From contig CAYNFH010000034.1 of assembly GCA_964396385.1 (NCBI GenBank), forward strand, positions 1 through 37,594: 37,594 nucleotides of DNA. The letters are read 5' to 3'. Every line of letters starts with the position of its first letter. Position 1 is the first letter of the stretch. Source of the stretch: CAYNFH01 sp964396385 (lineage in GTDB: Bacteria; Armatimonadota; Chthonomonadetes; Chthonomonadales; CAJBBX01). A model generated the notes under the pieces. The model ran no database searches, had not been told where the DNA came from, and was given only the letters and a program-made list of their open reading frames with translations. Below are positions 15,258 through 23,307 of this stretch, piece by piece. A program made the translations under genes and the position numbers.

Positions 15258-16844
15258 TCACCCCCTCAGTCTTAATCCGCGGGGAATCAGCAGCCGGTCC
15301 AGGCCGTTGAAGAGGAGCTGCACCAGCAGCGCCAGGACCGCCGCCGGGATGGCGCCCTGGAGGATGGTGGCGCTGTCGTTGAGGTTCAGGCCGCTCAGGA
15401 TGGGCCGGCCCAGGCCTCCCGCGCCGATGAGGGCCGCGAGCGTGGCCGTGCCCACGTTGATGATGGCGCTGGTCTTGATGCCCGCCAGGATGGTGCGGGA
15501 GGCCATGGGCAGGAACACCTTGAGGAGCTGCGCCCCCGGCTCCAGTCCGAGCGCGGCGGCCGATTCCCGCAACGGGCCGGGGATCTCCTGCAGGCCGGTG
15601 GCCGTGTTGCGCACGATGGGCAGCAGGCTGTAGAGGAAGAGGGCTAACACCGCCGTCTGCGTCCCGATTCCGAAGCCCGGGATGGAGACCAGCAGCGCGA
15701 GCAACGCCAGCGAGGGGATGGTCTGTACGATGCCGGTCGCGCCCAGGATGGTCTCGCTGCCCAGCCCCGGCCGGCTGGCGATGATGCCCAGCGGCACGCC
15801 GAAGATGATGGCTAGGGCCAGCGATATCGCCACCAGCTCCAGGTGCCGCGCCATGTCCGCCCCTATCTCTCCCGCGATGCGCCGCCAGCGCGCCGACCGC
15901 GTCTCGTGCTCCTCCTTCCCGAAGTAGAGGGAGGCCGCTTCCGCGTAGTTTTTGGTCCGCTCCGCCTCCGCGTTGAGCCGGATCATCTTCGCCTCGTCGA
16001 TGGTGCCTTCCAGCGAGCGCAGGACCTGAACGGCTTTTGCGGGAGTGTCCTGCCGGTAGAGGAAAACGGCCTTGTACTGCGGGAAGAAGCCGAGATCATC
16101 CTGGAGAGTGTAAAGGTGCATCTCCCCGATCTTGGCGTCCGTGGAGTAGACGTCTGTGACGTCGATGGCGTTGCTCCCCAGGGCGGTGTAGATGAGGCCG
16201 TGGTCGATGCCCTTCAAGTTCGGCATCTCCAGCCCGTAACGGGCGCGGACCGCGTCCCAGCCGTCCTGCCGCTTGAGAAACTCGTGGTCCAGCCCTACCC
16301 GCAGCTCCGGATGCTTTTTCAGGTCGCTAATGGTGCGGATTCCTAGCTGCCGGGCCTGATTGGCGCGCATGACGAAGGCGTAGGTGTCGTTGAAGCCCAG
16401 GTCGTCCGTCATGCCGATGCCCTGCTTCCCCAGCTCCGCGCGCAGGGTCTCCGGCGGCACGCGGCCCTTCATTTTGAGGATCTCCTCGCTGATGGTGCCG
16501 GTGTACTCGGGGTAGGCCGCGATCTCGCCGCCCTTGAGCGCGTTCCAGAGGATGATGGTGCCGCCCATCCCCTGCTTGTGGACCACCTGGAAGCCGGCGC
16601 GCTCCAGCACCCTCTTGGCGATCTCGCCCAGCACGTAGGACTCCGTGAACTTCTTGGAGCCGACGGCTATCTGCTCCGCCTGGGCAGGGAGGCTTAGAGC
16701 GATGCAGACCGCAATCAGAAAACCGCACGTGCCCGGCGACTGAAGTCGCGGGCTAGGAAACGCACGAAGTCCGCCTACGCGGACTGGCCGGAAGGGGCCA
16801 AACCCAAACACCTGAACACCTGAATACCTGAACACCGACTTCAT
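15258..16844 (-). CDS. Betaine-type ABC transporter, SBP-permease fusion; candidate ergothioneine transporter
   Basis: A 528-residue fusion. Residues 57-315 form an OpuC/ProX-like substrate-binding domain (VGSKKFTESYVLGEIAKRVLE, GGEIAAYPEYTGT, YSTDAKIGEMHLYTLQDDLG). Residues 330-528 form the permease with five or six helices and the EAA-like loop (ESAAALGLEPGAQLLKVFLPMA). It overlaps the ATPase gene by ATGA. The ATPase overlaps egtB, so the substrate may be ergothioneine or hercynine, itself a histidine betaine. The known ergothioneine importer EgtU is also a fusion but has the permease first; here the order is reversed. Glycine betaine or choline remains possible. The start codon is followed by about 37 residues encoded by repeats (16728-16836) before the signal peptide FLIAVCIALSLPAQA. 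Confidence 0.82.
   Translation of the reverse strand: MKSVFRYSGVQVFGFGPFRPVRVGGLRAFPSPRLQSPGTCGFLIAVCIALSLPAQAEQIAVGSKKFTESYVLGEIAKRVLERAGFQVVHKQGMGGTIILWNALKGGEIAAYPEYTGTISEEILKMKGRVPPETLRAELGKQGIGMTDDLGFNDTYAFVMRANQARQLGIRTISDLKKHPELRVGLDHEFLKRQDGWDAVRARYGLEMPNLKGIDHGLIYTALGSNAIDVTDVYSTDAKIGEMHLYTLQDDLGFFPQYKAVFLYRQDTPAKAVQVLRSLEGTIDEAKMIRLNAEAERTKNYAEAASLYFGKEEHETRSARWRRIAGEIGADMARHLELVAISLALAIIFGVPLGIIASRPGLGSETILGATGIVQTIPSLALLALLVSIPGFGIGTQTAVLALFLYSLLPIVRNTATGLQEIPGPLRESAAALGLEPGAQLLKVFLPMASRTILAGIKTSAIINVGTATLAALIGAGGLGRPILSGLNLNDSATILQGAIPAAVLALLVQLLFNGLDRLLIPRGLRLRG
16728..16836. repeat. Composite REP hairpins plus CCTGAACA array in SBP-permease gene
   Basis: Two GC-rich hairpins (16731-16753, GCGACTGAAGTCGC centre; 16768-16785, AGTCCGC/GCGGACT) and a CCTGAACA-type array (16807-16836) lie between the start codon and the signal peptide of the transporter gene. 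All are translated in frame on the minus strand. Confidence 0.75.
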
Positions 16845-17584
16845 ATCTCCACCAGGCTCCTCTGCGCGGAGAGGAAGTCGGAGACGAACGGCTCAGCCGG
16901 ACGTTCCCGCAGATCCGCGAGGCTGCCCTGCTGCACGATATGACCCTCGCGCAGCAGCACGATGGTGTCTCCCAGGAAGCCGGCCTCCGCCATATCGTGC
17001 GTCACCAGCACCACCGTCTGGCCCAGCCGCTGGAAGATCTCCTTGAGGTCGGTCTGGAGAGCGGCCCGCACCAGCGGATCCAGCGCGCCGAGCGGCTCGT
17101 CCAGGAGCAGCGCGTCCGGCTGGAGCATGAGCGCGCGCATGAGGCTCACGCGCTGCCGCTGCCCGCCGGAAAGCTCCACGGGGTAACGCTCCAGCCCTTC
17201 CTGCGGGAACCGCGTGAGATCGCACAGATCCAGAAGCCGCTTCTGATACTCCTGCGCGGGCCGGCCGAGGTGGCGCGCCATCAATAGCACGTTCTGCGCC
17301 GCCGTCAGATGCGGAAACAGGCCGCCGTCCTGGATCATATAGCCCATGCGGCGGCGCAGAGAGACGGCGGTTTCGGGCGACACAAGAGTGTCTTCGAACA
17401 GCACGCGTCCGGAGGTGGGCGGGATGAGCCCCATCATTAGCCGGAGGAGGGTGGACTTGCCGCAGCCGCTGGGACCGATGAGGGCGGTGGTCTTGCCGGC
17501 CTCCACCTCCAGGTTGGTCGGCTGCAGGGCGGGCGCCCCGTTGTAGCTCTTGCTCACCGCCTCCAGCCGGATCAGCGAGCGCAT
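16841..17584 (-). CDS. ABC transporter ATPase (OpuCA/EgtV-like, no CBS domains)
   Basis: A 247-residue cytoplasmic ATPase that powers the adjacent SBP-permease. It has Walker A GPSGCGKST (37-45), a Q-loop in MIQDGGLFPHLTAAQNV, the signature LSGGQRQRVSLMRALM, Walker B ALLLDEPLGALDP and the switch His in VLVTHDMAEA. Betaine transporters of the OpuCA/ProV type usually carry C-terminal CBS osmosensing domains; this one stops after the ATPase core, as in EgtV-type ergothioneine transporters. Its start overlaps the egtB stop by 13 bases, and its own stop overlaps the next start by 4. The operon link to egtB/egtD is seen directly; the substrate is inferred. Confidence 0.88.
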   Translation of the reverse strand: MRSLIRLEAVSKSYNGAPALQPTNLEVEAGKTTALIGPSGCGKSTLLRLMMGLIPPTSGRVLFEDTLVSPETAVSLRRRMGYMIQDGGLFPHLTAAQNVLLMARHLGRPAQEYQKRLLDLCDLTRFPQEGLERYPVELSGGQRQRVSLMRALMLQPDALLLDEPLGALDPLVRAALQTDLKEIFQRLGQTVVLVTHDMAEAGFLGDTIVLLREGHIVQQGSLADLRERPAEPFVSDFLSAQRSLVEI

Positions 17585-18903
17585 CGCAGCCCCAGGAAGC
17601 CCTGGCGGTAGGTGGGGACGTACCAGTTACGGAAGCTGCTCCGGAGGATGCGGGCGGCAGTGGCCCAGGATCCCCCGCGGCAGACGTAGTGGCGGCCGTT
17701 CATGTGCTCCGTGGAGTAGCCGTCGTAGGGATAAGCCTCAAAGCCAGGGTATGGGAGGAAGGGCGTGGAGGTCCACTCCCACACGCCACCCGCCAGGTCC
17801 AGGACACCGTTGCTGCTTGCTCCGGCGCGGTGGCTGCCCACCGGGTCCGGCGCCCACCGGTCCAGCCAGAAGCAGGCGCGCGCAGTGTCCGGCTGCTCGT
17901 CGCCCCACGGGTAGAGGTGCGTAGTACCGCTATCCGGGTCGTACCGAGCCGCTAGCTCCCACTCCGCCTCGGTGGGCAGCCGCTTACCGGCCCACCGGGC
18001 GTACGCGTCCGCTTCGTACCAGCTTACGCTGCTCACCGGCTCCTCCGGGTGCATCGGCCGCAGGCCCAGCGGGCCGTAGTAGCCGTTCTCCTCCGGCGCG
18101 AGCCAGTACTCCGGGCAGACCGCCCCCTCCTGCTCGCGCCACTCCCATCCCTCGGCCGACCACAGCTCCGGCCGCTCGTAGCCGCCGTCGGAGATGAATG
18201 CGCGCCACTGGGTGACGGTGACGTGTGTGCGGTCCAGCGCGAACGGCTCGACCCGTACCCGGTGCGCGCGCTTCTCATTGTCGTACCCGTGCGGGTCATC
18301 GGATCCCATCCAGAACTCGCCGCCAGCAATCGGGATCATATCCGTAGACCGTGCATCGTAGGGGCGGCCACACAGGACCGCCCGTCCGCCACGTTGTGGG
18401 CGGCCACACAGGGCCGCCCCTACACTTCTGGAGGTATCCATCTCCTTGTGTATCAACTGGAGGAGCTCGGCGATGGTCTCCTGATGCTGGAGCTCGTGCT
18501 GGCAGGCGAACTCCCAGGCGTACCCGTCGCGGAGCAGCGGAGCCGGCGAGTCCAGGTCCGCCTCCTTCAGCAGCTCCAGCGCCCGCCGCCGCGTGGTGGA
18601 CAGGTATGCCTCTATCTCATACCGCTCCGGCAAGTGGACCCGGTTGTCTTTCGGGTTGTCGGGGATGTTAGCAAAGAGGAAAGAGAGGCGCTCGTCCAGC
18701 GGCAGGCAGCCCGCGGCGCGCGTGACCGCCCAGTACTCCTCCATCATTCCGATGTGGCCGAAGTGCCAGCCGATGGGGCTGTAGAAGTCGTGGACCCGCA
18801 CCTTGAGGAAGTCGTCCGAGACCAGCCCCAGGAGCCAGAATGTCCGTCGCCGCGCGACCTCCAGTCCGGCGCGGATCTCCTCCTTGCGCTCGGCCTGGCT
18901 CAC
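17572..18903 (-). CDS. egtB: Ergothioneine biosynthesis protein EgtB (hercynine sulfoxide synthase family)
   Basis: A nonheme-iron sulfoxide synthase that joins a thiol (cysteine or gamma-glutamylcysteine) to hercynine using oxygen. The N-terminal DinB-like domain has the expected three iron ligands: H50 (GWHFGHIG) and H136/H140 (HELQHQE). The C-terminal formylglycine-enzyme-like domain (188-443) has GGEFWMGS, KRLPTEAEWELAAR, PWGDE and ends CRGGSW...FLGLRCAR. The GTG at 18903 overlaps the egtD stop by 4 bases (GTGA); an ATG at 18933 is the alternative. Residues about 160-187 (containing VGAALCGRPQ and AVLCGRPYD) are a translated palindromic repeat in the linker between the domains. OvoA and SenA are related, but the egtD neighbour favours EgtB. 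egtC and egtE are not in the window. Confidence 0.88.
   Translation of the reverse strand: MSQAERKEEIRAGLEVARRRTFWLLGLVSDDFLKVRVHDFYSPIGWHFGHIGMMEEYWAVTRAAGCLPLDERLSFLFANIPDNPKDNRVHLPERYEIEAYLSTTRRRALELLKEADLDSPAPLLRDGYAWEFACQHELQHQETIAELLQLIHKEMDTSRSVGAALCGRPQRGGRAVLCGRPYDARSTDMIPIAGGEFWMGSDDPHGYDNEKRAHRVRVEPFALDRTHVTVTQWRAFISDGGYERPELWSAEGWEWREQEGAVCPEYWLAPEENGYYGPLGLRPMHPEEPVSSVSWYEADAYARWAGKRLPTEAEWELAARYDPDSGTTHLYPWGDEQPDTARACFWLDRWAPDPVGSHRAGASSNGVLDLAGGVWEWTSTPFLPYPGFEAYPYDGYSTEHMNGRHYVCRGGSWATAARILRSSFRNWYVPTYRQGFLGLRCAR
18355..18424. repeat. GGGGCGGCC palindromic repeat inside egtB
   Basis: Outer arms GTAGGGGCGGCC (18358-18369) and GGCCGCCCCTAC (18412-18423) plus internal copies of GGGCGGCCACACAGG form a long imperfect palindrome. 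It is translated in frame within the EgtB interdomain linker. I recall this repeat type (VGAALCGRP when translated) in MAGs of several GC-rich phyla. Confidence 0.75.
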
Positions 18904-19889
18904 GCCGGGCGGAGGAGCATCACGGCAAACCATGCGTTCCCATCCAGCCAGCGCTCCTGCACCGCCAGACCCGCGCGGCGGCACACCTCCGCGATGGCCG
19001 CGGGAGCGTATTTGTGGCTGTTCTCCGTGTGGATGTACTCGCCCTCTCTAAACCCGTAACTGCGGTCCAGCGCCCGGATGAGGACCTGCTGTCGCACCCG
19101 GCTCACCAGCCGCATCTCGATGCGAGAGCACTCGGCGACGAACGGAGCATGGTGCGTGAAGAGGGCGGGATTGAAGCAGCCTCCCAGCTCCCGGTTGATG
19201 CGCGCGAGCAGGTTGCGGTTGAATGCCGCGGTCACCCCTGCCGAGTCGTTGTAGGCCGGCTCCACGATTTTCGGATCCTTCAGCAGGTCGACGCCCAGCA
19301 GCACGCGGTCCTGCGGCAGCAGCCGCGAGCGGATGCGACCCAGAAACGCCGCCGCCTCGTCCGGTTCAAAATTGCCGATGTTGCTCCCCATGAACAGCAC
19401 GACCCGGGGTCCCTCGCAGTGGGGCAGGACCCGGATGCCGTCATCGTACTCGGCCGCGATGGCGGTTATCCGGAGCCTGGGGTACTCCTCCAGCAGCGCT
19501 TCCGCGGAAGCCCGCAGGAAATCACGCGAAATGTCGATTGGGAAGTACCGGAGCGTCCGCTGGCGGCGCAGCACGGCGTCCAGCAGGAGGCGCGTCTTGC
19601 GCGAGCTGCCGCTGCCGAGCTCCACCAGCGCGACCTCCCCGCCCATGGCCTCGGCCATCTCGCCCGCGCTCCGCTCCAGGATGGCCTGCTCGGTACGGGT
19701 GAGGTAGTACTCGGGCAGCTCGCAGATCTGCTCGAACAGGGCGGAGCCGGCTTCGTCATAAAAGAACCGGCAGGGAAGGCACTTCTGGGGCTGGCTTAAT
19801 CCCTCCGCAACTACGTCGCGGAGCGCCGTCCCTTGGGCGCCGGAAGCGACCTCGACAAACTCTAATGGCGGGATCAGGGCTGTCGTCAA
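18900..19889 (-). CDS. egtD: L-histidine N-alpha-methyltransferase EgtD
   Basis: A SAM-dependent methyltransferase that makes hercynine from histidine, the first step of ergothioneine synthesis. Family hallmarks are PCRFFYDEAGSALFEQICELPEYY (39-62), the SAM motif ELGSGSSRKTRLLLDA (90-105), FPIDIS (116-121), FMGSNIGNFEP (166-176), LLGVDLLKDP, YNDSAGVTAAFN and, near the histidine site, HTENSHKYAP. The frame is open to 20192, but the extra 101 residues are not conserved. I chose the TTG at 19889 because AGGAG lies six bases before it; this gives 329 residues, the usual family length. It heads the overlapping run egtD-egtB-ATPase-permease. Confidence 0.9.
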   Translation of the reverse strand: MTTALIPPLEFVEVASGAQGTALRDVVAEGLSQPQKCLPCRFFYDEAGSALFEQICELPEYYLTRTEQAILERSAGEMAEAMGGEVALVELGSGSSRKTRLLLDAVLRRQRTLRYFPIDISRDFLRASAEALLEEYPRLRITAIAAEYDDGIRVLPHCEGPRVVLFMGSNIGNFEPDEAAAFLGRIRSRLLPQDRVLLGVDLLKDPKIVEPAYNDSAGVTAAFNRNLLARINRELGGCFNPALFTHHAPFVAECSRIEMRLVSRVRQQVLIRALDRSYGFREGEYIHTENSHKYAPAAIAEVCRRAGLAVQERWLDGNAWFAVMLLRPA

Positions 19890-20070
19890 TCGGTTCTCCT
19901 GGGATGGAATTGGAGAACAATACGGCAGACGCTCGCTTACTGTTCCCCCGGCCGCCTGGGACGTTGCCGCACTCCTGCTTCGACGTAGGCGTGCTGATCC
20001 CTGCCAGAACGGTGCAAGGGCGGGGCCATATGGCGCCACTCGGCGAAGAACCGGCAGGAAAGCGGGAGGT

Positions 20071-21309
20071 TTAGTCCGGGAGAGAGCAGCGGTAGAGTAC
20101 GGAGACGAACCGGGGGGTAAGGCCCTTCTGGCTCCAATCGAACCAGTTGGAATCGCGTTCCTCCTTGGTCTCAAAACAGTAGTCGCTGCCATCCAGCCAT
20201 CCAGAAGGGGCGACCATCGGGATAGCGCCGGCTTCCCGAAGCTTTCTCCCCGTCGAATCCGCCCGGTAGCAGCGCGTCACAACTCGCCCATTCTGGGCTC
20301 TCTCTACCGACAGCAGGTAAAGCCGCTTGCGATCCGCGGCGTCGGTGGCCCCGACCGGAAGCGGCCCTATGGAGTGAAAGTCTGTGCCGTCTGTCCGGCA
20401 CGAGACCAGCCTCTGCCGGCCGCCGTCGCTTCTGAGCGCGCCGACGCTTCGTACATCGCTCTCGGTCCAGTACACGCGGCCGCCTACTTCATGGGCCATC
20501 CGGTTTATGTTCATGGTATAGCTGGCATCCTCGCGCAGGAGGCGAGGCGTGGGATCGCCCTTCTCCATCGCATAGAGGCGCTGCCGTCCTAAACGGGACT
20601 CCCACCAGTACACCTGCCGCCTGCCGGCTATGAGGAAGCTCCCGGTGTGGCTCACCGCGTTCAGCGCCACCGCTGTTCCGCCGTTCACAGGGACTGCCAC
20701 GAGTCGATAAGTGTAATCCGTCACCGTATGTGGGAGCTTCACAGGGGCGGTAGAAGGCGCGGATCCTCCCATGGCTCGGCCCACGCCCAGCATCCCAGCG
20801 GGCGAGGTGATGGCCTTTAGTGGGTGGTACGGCACCTCGGCTGAGCCTGCATAGTCCCACCAGTAGATGGAATCCTCCGTTACGGCAATGTTGGGCGGGC
20901 CAAACGAGTTGGGACTTGGACGCAGGTGGACGGGAAGCTGCACGGGCCGGCCGCCGCTCAGGGGGATGCGGCGCAGGACGGCATCCGAGACCGTTGGGAG
21001 CTCTCCACGACGCGCCGGGGGCTTGAATGGACAGGCCAGATAGAAGATGCCGGCATCGGCCAGGCGGGGATTCTGGATATCGGTGTCCCGGGCCAGCTCG
21101 TGGGGCGGTCCACCGGTTGTGACGAGGATGCGGGAGCCCCTAACGAGGTACACCACGCCGTGCCGCACGCCCAGAACGCCGCAGCCGGTGACCTCCGCAA
21201 CCGGCTGTGGGCCGCGATGGGTAATGAACCAGTGCGCCAGAAGGCCCGCCGCGAAGAGGGTGAGCACGGCAAGCGCGTGCCGATTAAGGAACTCCCGGAC
21301 CCGCTTCAT
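20071..21309 (-). CDS. Membrane-anchored beta-propeller-like protein, function unknown
   Basis: A 412-residue protein with one N-terminal helix (about 12-29, ALAVLTLFAAGLLAHWF) and a large extracytoplasmic part built of repeated strands: GVVYLVRGSRILVT, AGIFYLACPF, DSIYWWDYAG, RQVYWWESRLGRQRLYAM, GRVYWTESDVRSVGAL and KRLYLLSVE. The spacing and the YWW/VYW strand ends resemble a six- or seven-bladed propeller of the kind found in sensor or low-density-receptor-like YWTD proteins. No enzyme motif is visible. The ATG at 21309 lacks a strong ribosome-binding site. It lies 51 bases downstream of the small lipoprotein gene on the same strand, so the two may be co-transcribed. Confidence 0.65.
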   Translation of the reverse strand: MKRVREFLNRHALAVLTLFAAGLLAHWFITHRGPQPVAEVTGCGVLGVRHGVVYLVRGSRILVTTGGPPHELARDTDIQNPRLADAGIFYLACPFKPPARRGELPTVSDAVLRRIPLSGGRPVQLPVHLRPSPNSFGPPNIAVTEDSIYWWDYAGSAEVPYHPLKAITSPAGMLGVGRAMGGSAPSTAPVKLPHTVTDYTYRLVAVPVNGGTAVALNAVSHTGSFLIAGRRQVYWWESRLGRQRLYAMEKGDPTPRLLREDASYTMNINRMAHEVGGRVYWTESDVRSVGALRSDGGRQRLVSCRTDGTDFHSIGPLPVGATDAADRKRLYLLSVERAQNGRVVTRCYRADSTGRKLREAGAIPMVAPSGWLDGSDYCFETKEERDSNWFDWSQKGLTPRFVSVLYRCSLPD

Positions 21310-21360
21310 GGCGACTATTTCAACAGGGATGACCTCCGTCCTCTTTGGGCCTGTCCCGCG

Positions 21361-21621
21361 TCAGTGCCCGCCGAAGACGCCCTTCACCGCCGCGTTCGCG
21401 TCGTTCAGCACTTTCTGGTCGTTGGCCCGTCCGTTCTGGAGCCGCTCCGAGTCGTTCGTCGGGTTGGCGACGGTCGGCAGCGGCGCGGCGCCTGCCGCTC
21501 CGGCTCCGGCGACCATCGGTTTCTGCGGCTGCGCCGGTTCCTCGGAAGAGCAACCCGCCAGCAGCGTCCCCGCTATCGCAAGCCCCACGCACAGGGCTCC
21601 TATTCTTCGTGTTACAGACAT
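21361..21621 (-). CDS. Small lipoprotein
   Basis: An 86-residue exported protein. The ATG at 21621 is eight bases after GGAGG. The signal peptide ends in the lipobox LLAGCSS, so the mature protein is lipid-anchored at its Cys. The mature part is short, Ala/Pro-rich and probably disordered (EEPAQPQKPMVAGAGAAG), followed by a polar helix (SERLQNGRANDQKVLNDANAAV). No family is recognised. It is divergent from the YbjQ cluster and upstream of the membrane propeller on the same strand. Confidence 0.75.
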   Translation of the reverse strand: MSVTRRIGALCVGLAIAGTLLAGCSSEEPAQPQKPMVAGAGAAGAAPLPTVANPTNDSERLQNGRANDQKVLNDANAAVKGVFGGH

Positions 21622-21788
21622 GATCTTGACCTCCATCAACAGACAGGGCGGCTCAGTGAGCCGCCCGTCGCTCTTTAGGCTATTGTCGGCTGAATCCCGG
21701 CAGGAACAGAATGACGGCGTCCCATCGGCAGGAGAGGAAGGCCGGAGCGGTGTATCTGAAGTCGCGCGGAAGGAGGCGCGGCGGCCGG

Positions 21789-22187
21789 ATGGCGGACGAG
21801 TTCGAAGAGCAGGGTTGGGTCAAACTAGGCGTATCCGCGGCGCTCTCCAAGGAGTATGCCCAGGACCAGCGCAGCCTCCTGGAGATGCTCGCGATGATGC
21901 TGGAGAACGCGCTCCCGGGCGAGGCGCAGATTGAGCGCCGCGGCGGGCTCTTCTCCAAGAAGACCGTCCACAGGATCAGCCTGGAGATGGGCACGGACCG
22001 CTACTCCCTGGAGGACCCCGGCAAGGGCAGCCTCCGCGCCTTCCGTACCAAGGTGGTGCGCGGCATCGCCCTCAAGACGGAGGAGATTCCCGTTCAGGAG
22101 TGGCTGGACGCGCTCAGCGTCAATCTGGAGGAGCGGGCCAAAAGCAGCGCATCCGCGCGCGCCGCGCTGGAGCGATTTGTAGGATGA
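21789..22187 (+). CDS. Conserved hypothetical protein preceding YbjQ-like gene
   Basis: A 132-residue soluble protein with no signal peptide. It has a charged alpha/beta pattern (RSLLEMLAMMLENALPGEAQIERRGG, VHRISLEMGTDRYSLED, FRTKVVRGIALKTEEIPVQEWLDAL). The start is ATG 21789 after an AAGGAGG 12 bases upstream; the frame is open to 21711 but the extra residues are strongly basic and unlikely. Its stop overlaps the next start (ATGA), so it is translationally coupled to the YbjQ/DUF74 protein and probably acts with it. I do not recognise a family. Confidence 0.7.
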   Translation: MADEFEEQGWVKLGVSAALSKEYAQDQRSLLEMLAMMLENALPGEAQIERRGGLFSKKTVHRISLEMGTDRYSLEDPGKGSLRAFRTKVVRGIALKTEEIPVQEWLDALSVNLEERAKSSASARAALERFVG

Positions 22188-23152
22188 GACTGTTTGGAAT
22201 GGGTGGGCAGCCGGAGGACCCGGCGGTAAAGCAGCGGCGGGAGGAGAGCGAGCGCGCCCTCGAGCAGGGCGGCCTCCCGCTCAACGCGGTGGACCGCCTC
22301 AAGGAGCAGGCGGCGCGGCAGGGCACGCCCGGCCACATATTCACCAGCGACCTCAGCGTGAACGAGCTGCTCCTGGTGCGGCAGACGGGCTACAAGCCGC
22401 TGGGCCAGGTGATGGGCAGCTCCATCTACCACATCGGCTGGCAGTACATGCCCGCCTGGTCCGGCATGTCCATGGAGCTCACCGTGCTCACACAGGCCTT
22501 CTACCAGGCGCGGCACCTGGCCCTGGGGAGGCTCCAGCAGGAGGCGGCGCTGCTCGGCGCGACCGGTGTGGTGGGTGTGCGGCTGGAGCACAAGGAGTAC
22601 GACTGGGGCGCGGGACTGCTGGAGTTCATGGCCATCGGGACCGCCGTGCGGGAGCTGGAGCGAAGTCCGGAGCCGGTCTCGCTGGAGCACCCGCTGCAGA
22701 TAAGCCATGCCGCCAAACCGCGGCCCCCATTCGTTAGCGCACTCTCCGGCCAGGAGTTCTGGATGCTGCGGCAGGGCGGCTACCGTCCCATTGGGCTCTG
22801 CGTGGGCAACTGCACATACTACCAGGTAGCCACCTGGCGCACACAGCGGGTCACCACGGGCGGGATCTTCAGCGGGAGCTGGCAGAACCAGGAGCTGGCG
22901 GACTATACGCAGGCGGTGTACAATGCCCGTTCGCTGGCCATGGTGCGGATGGAGAGCGAGGCGCGCAGCCTGGGAGCGATGGGAGTGCTGGGCGCGGACG
23001 TGGAGGTGAAGGCGGAGCCGCACGAGTACGATTCCGGCGGCCAGCGCCAGCTCAACATGATGTACCACTTTACGGCCATCGGGACGGCGGTCGAGCCGTA
23101 CACGTACGTTCGCCCGCCCTTCGCCCCCACCAATGCGGTTCCGCTGCGGTGA
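22184..23152 (+). CDS. Protein with two YbjQ/DUF74-like domains (1)
   Basis: A 322-residue soluble protein with two copies of the YbjQ (DUF74, annotated heavy-metal-binding) fold. Copy one (about 50-150) has FTSDLSVNELLLVRQTGYKPLGQVMGSSIYH, then a helix QAFYQARHLALGRLQQEAALLGATGVVGV. Copy two (about 180-300) has FVSALSGQEFWMLRQGGYRPIGLCVGNCTYYQ and LGAMGVLGADVEV. The family forms small ring-like oligomers of unclear function; metal binding is an annotation rather than shown here, and no cluster of Cys/His ligands is obvious. It starts in ATGA overlap with the upstream gene. A paralogue of the same two-domain form follows after a repeat, so four copies of the domain lie in two neighbouring genes. 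Confidence 0.8.
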   Translation: MRLFGMGGQPEDPAVKQRREESERALEQGGLPLNAVDRLKEQAARQGTPGHIFTSDLSVNELLLVRQTGYKPLGQVMGSSIYHIGWQYMPAWSGMSMELTVLTQAFYQARHLALGRLQQEAALLGATGVVGVRLEHKEYDWGAGLLEFMAIGTAVRELERSPEPVSLEHPLQISHAAKPRPPFVSALSGQEFWMLRQGGYRPIGLCVGNCTYYQVATWRTQRVTTGGIFSGSWQNQELADYTQAVYNARSLAMVRMESEARSLGAMGVLGADVEVKAEPHEYDSGGQRQLNMMYHFTAIGTAVEPYTYVRPPFAPTNAVPLR

Positions 23153-23156
23153 ATCC

Positions 23157-23294
23157 AACCACAGAGGGCACAGAGAGCACAGAGAGGCTGCGGGGAATAG
23201 GCAAGATCCATCGGATCCAGGGATGGCACGATTCTTTCCATCCTGTGCATCCTGCCCACAGTCTCTGTGTCCTCTGTTTCCTCTGTGGTGAATA
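23157..23294. repeat. Long inverted repeat with CACAGAG-array arms
   Basis: The left arm (23158-23186) is a tandem run of CACAGAGG/CACAGAGAG units. The right arm (23261-23290) is the inverted form (CTCTGTGTCCTCTGTTTCC). The centre holds GATCCATCGGATCC and GGATGG/CCATCC pairings. It fills the whole gap between the two YbjQ-like genes. CACAGAG repeats of this kind are known in many bacterial genomes; the architecture matches the other array-core-inverted-array elements here. Confidence 0.75.
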
Positions 23295-23307
23295 GAAGGA
23301 GCAGACT

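Noticed and set aside
18049..19799. Long plus-strand frames over egtB and egtD
   Set aside because: Antisense shadows; the minus strand carries clear EgtB iron ligands and EgtD SAM motifs.
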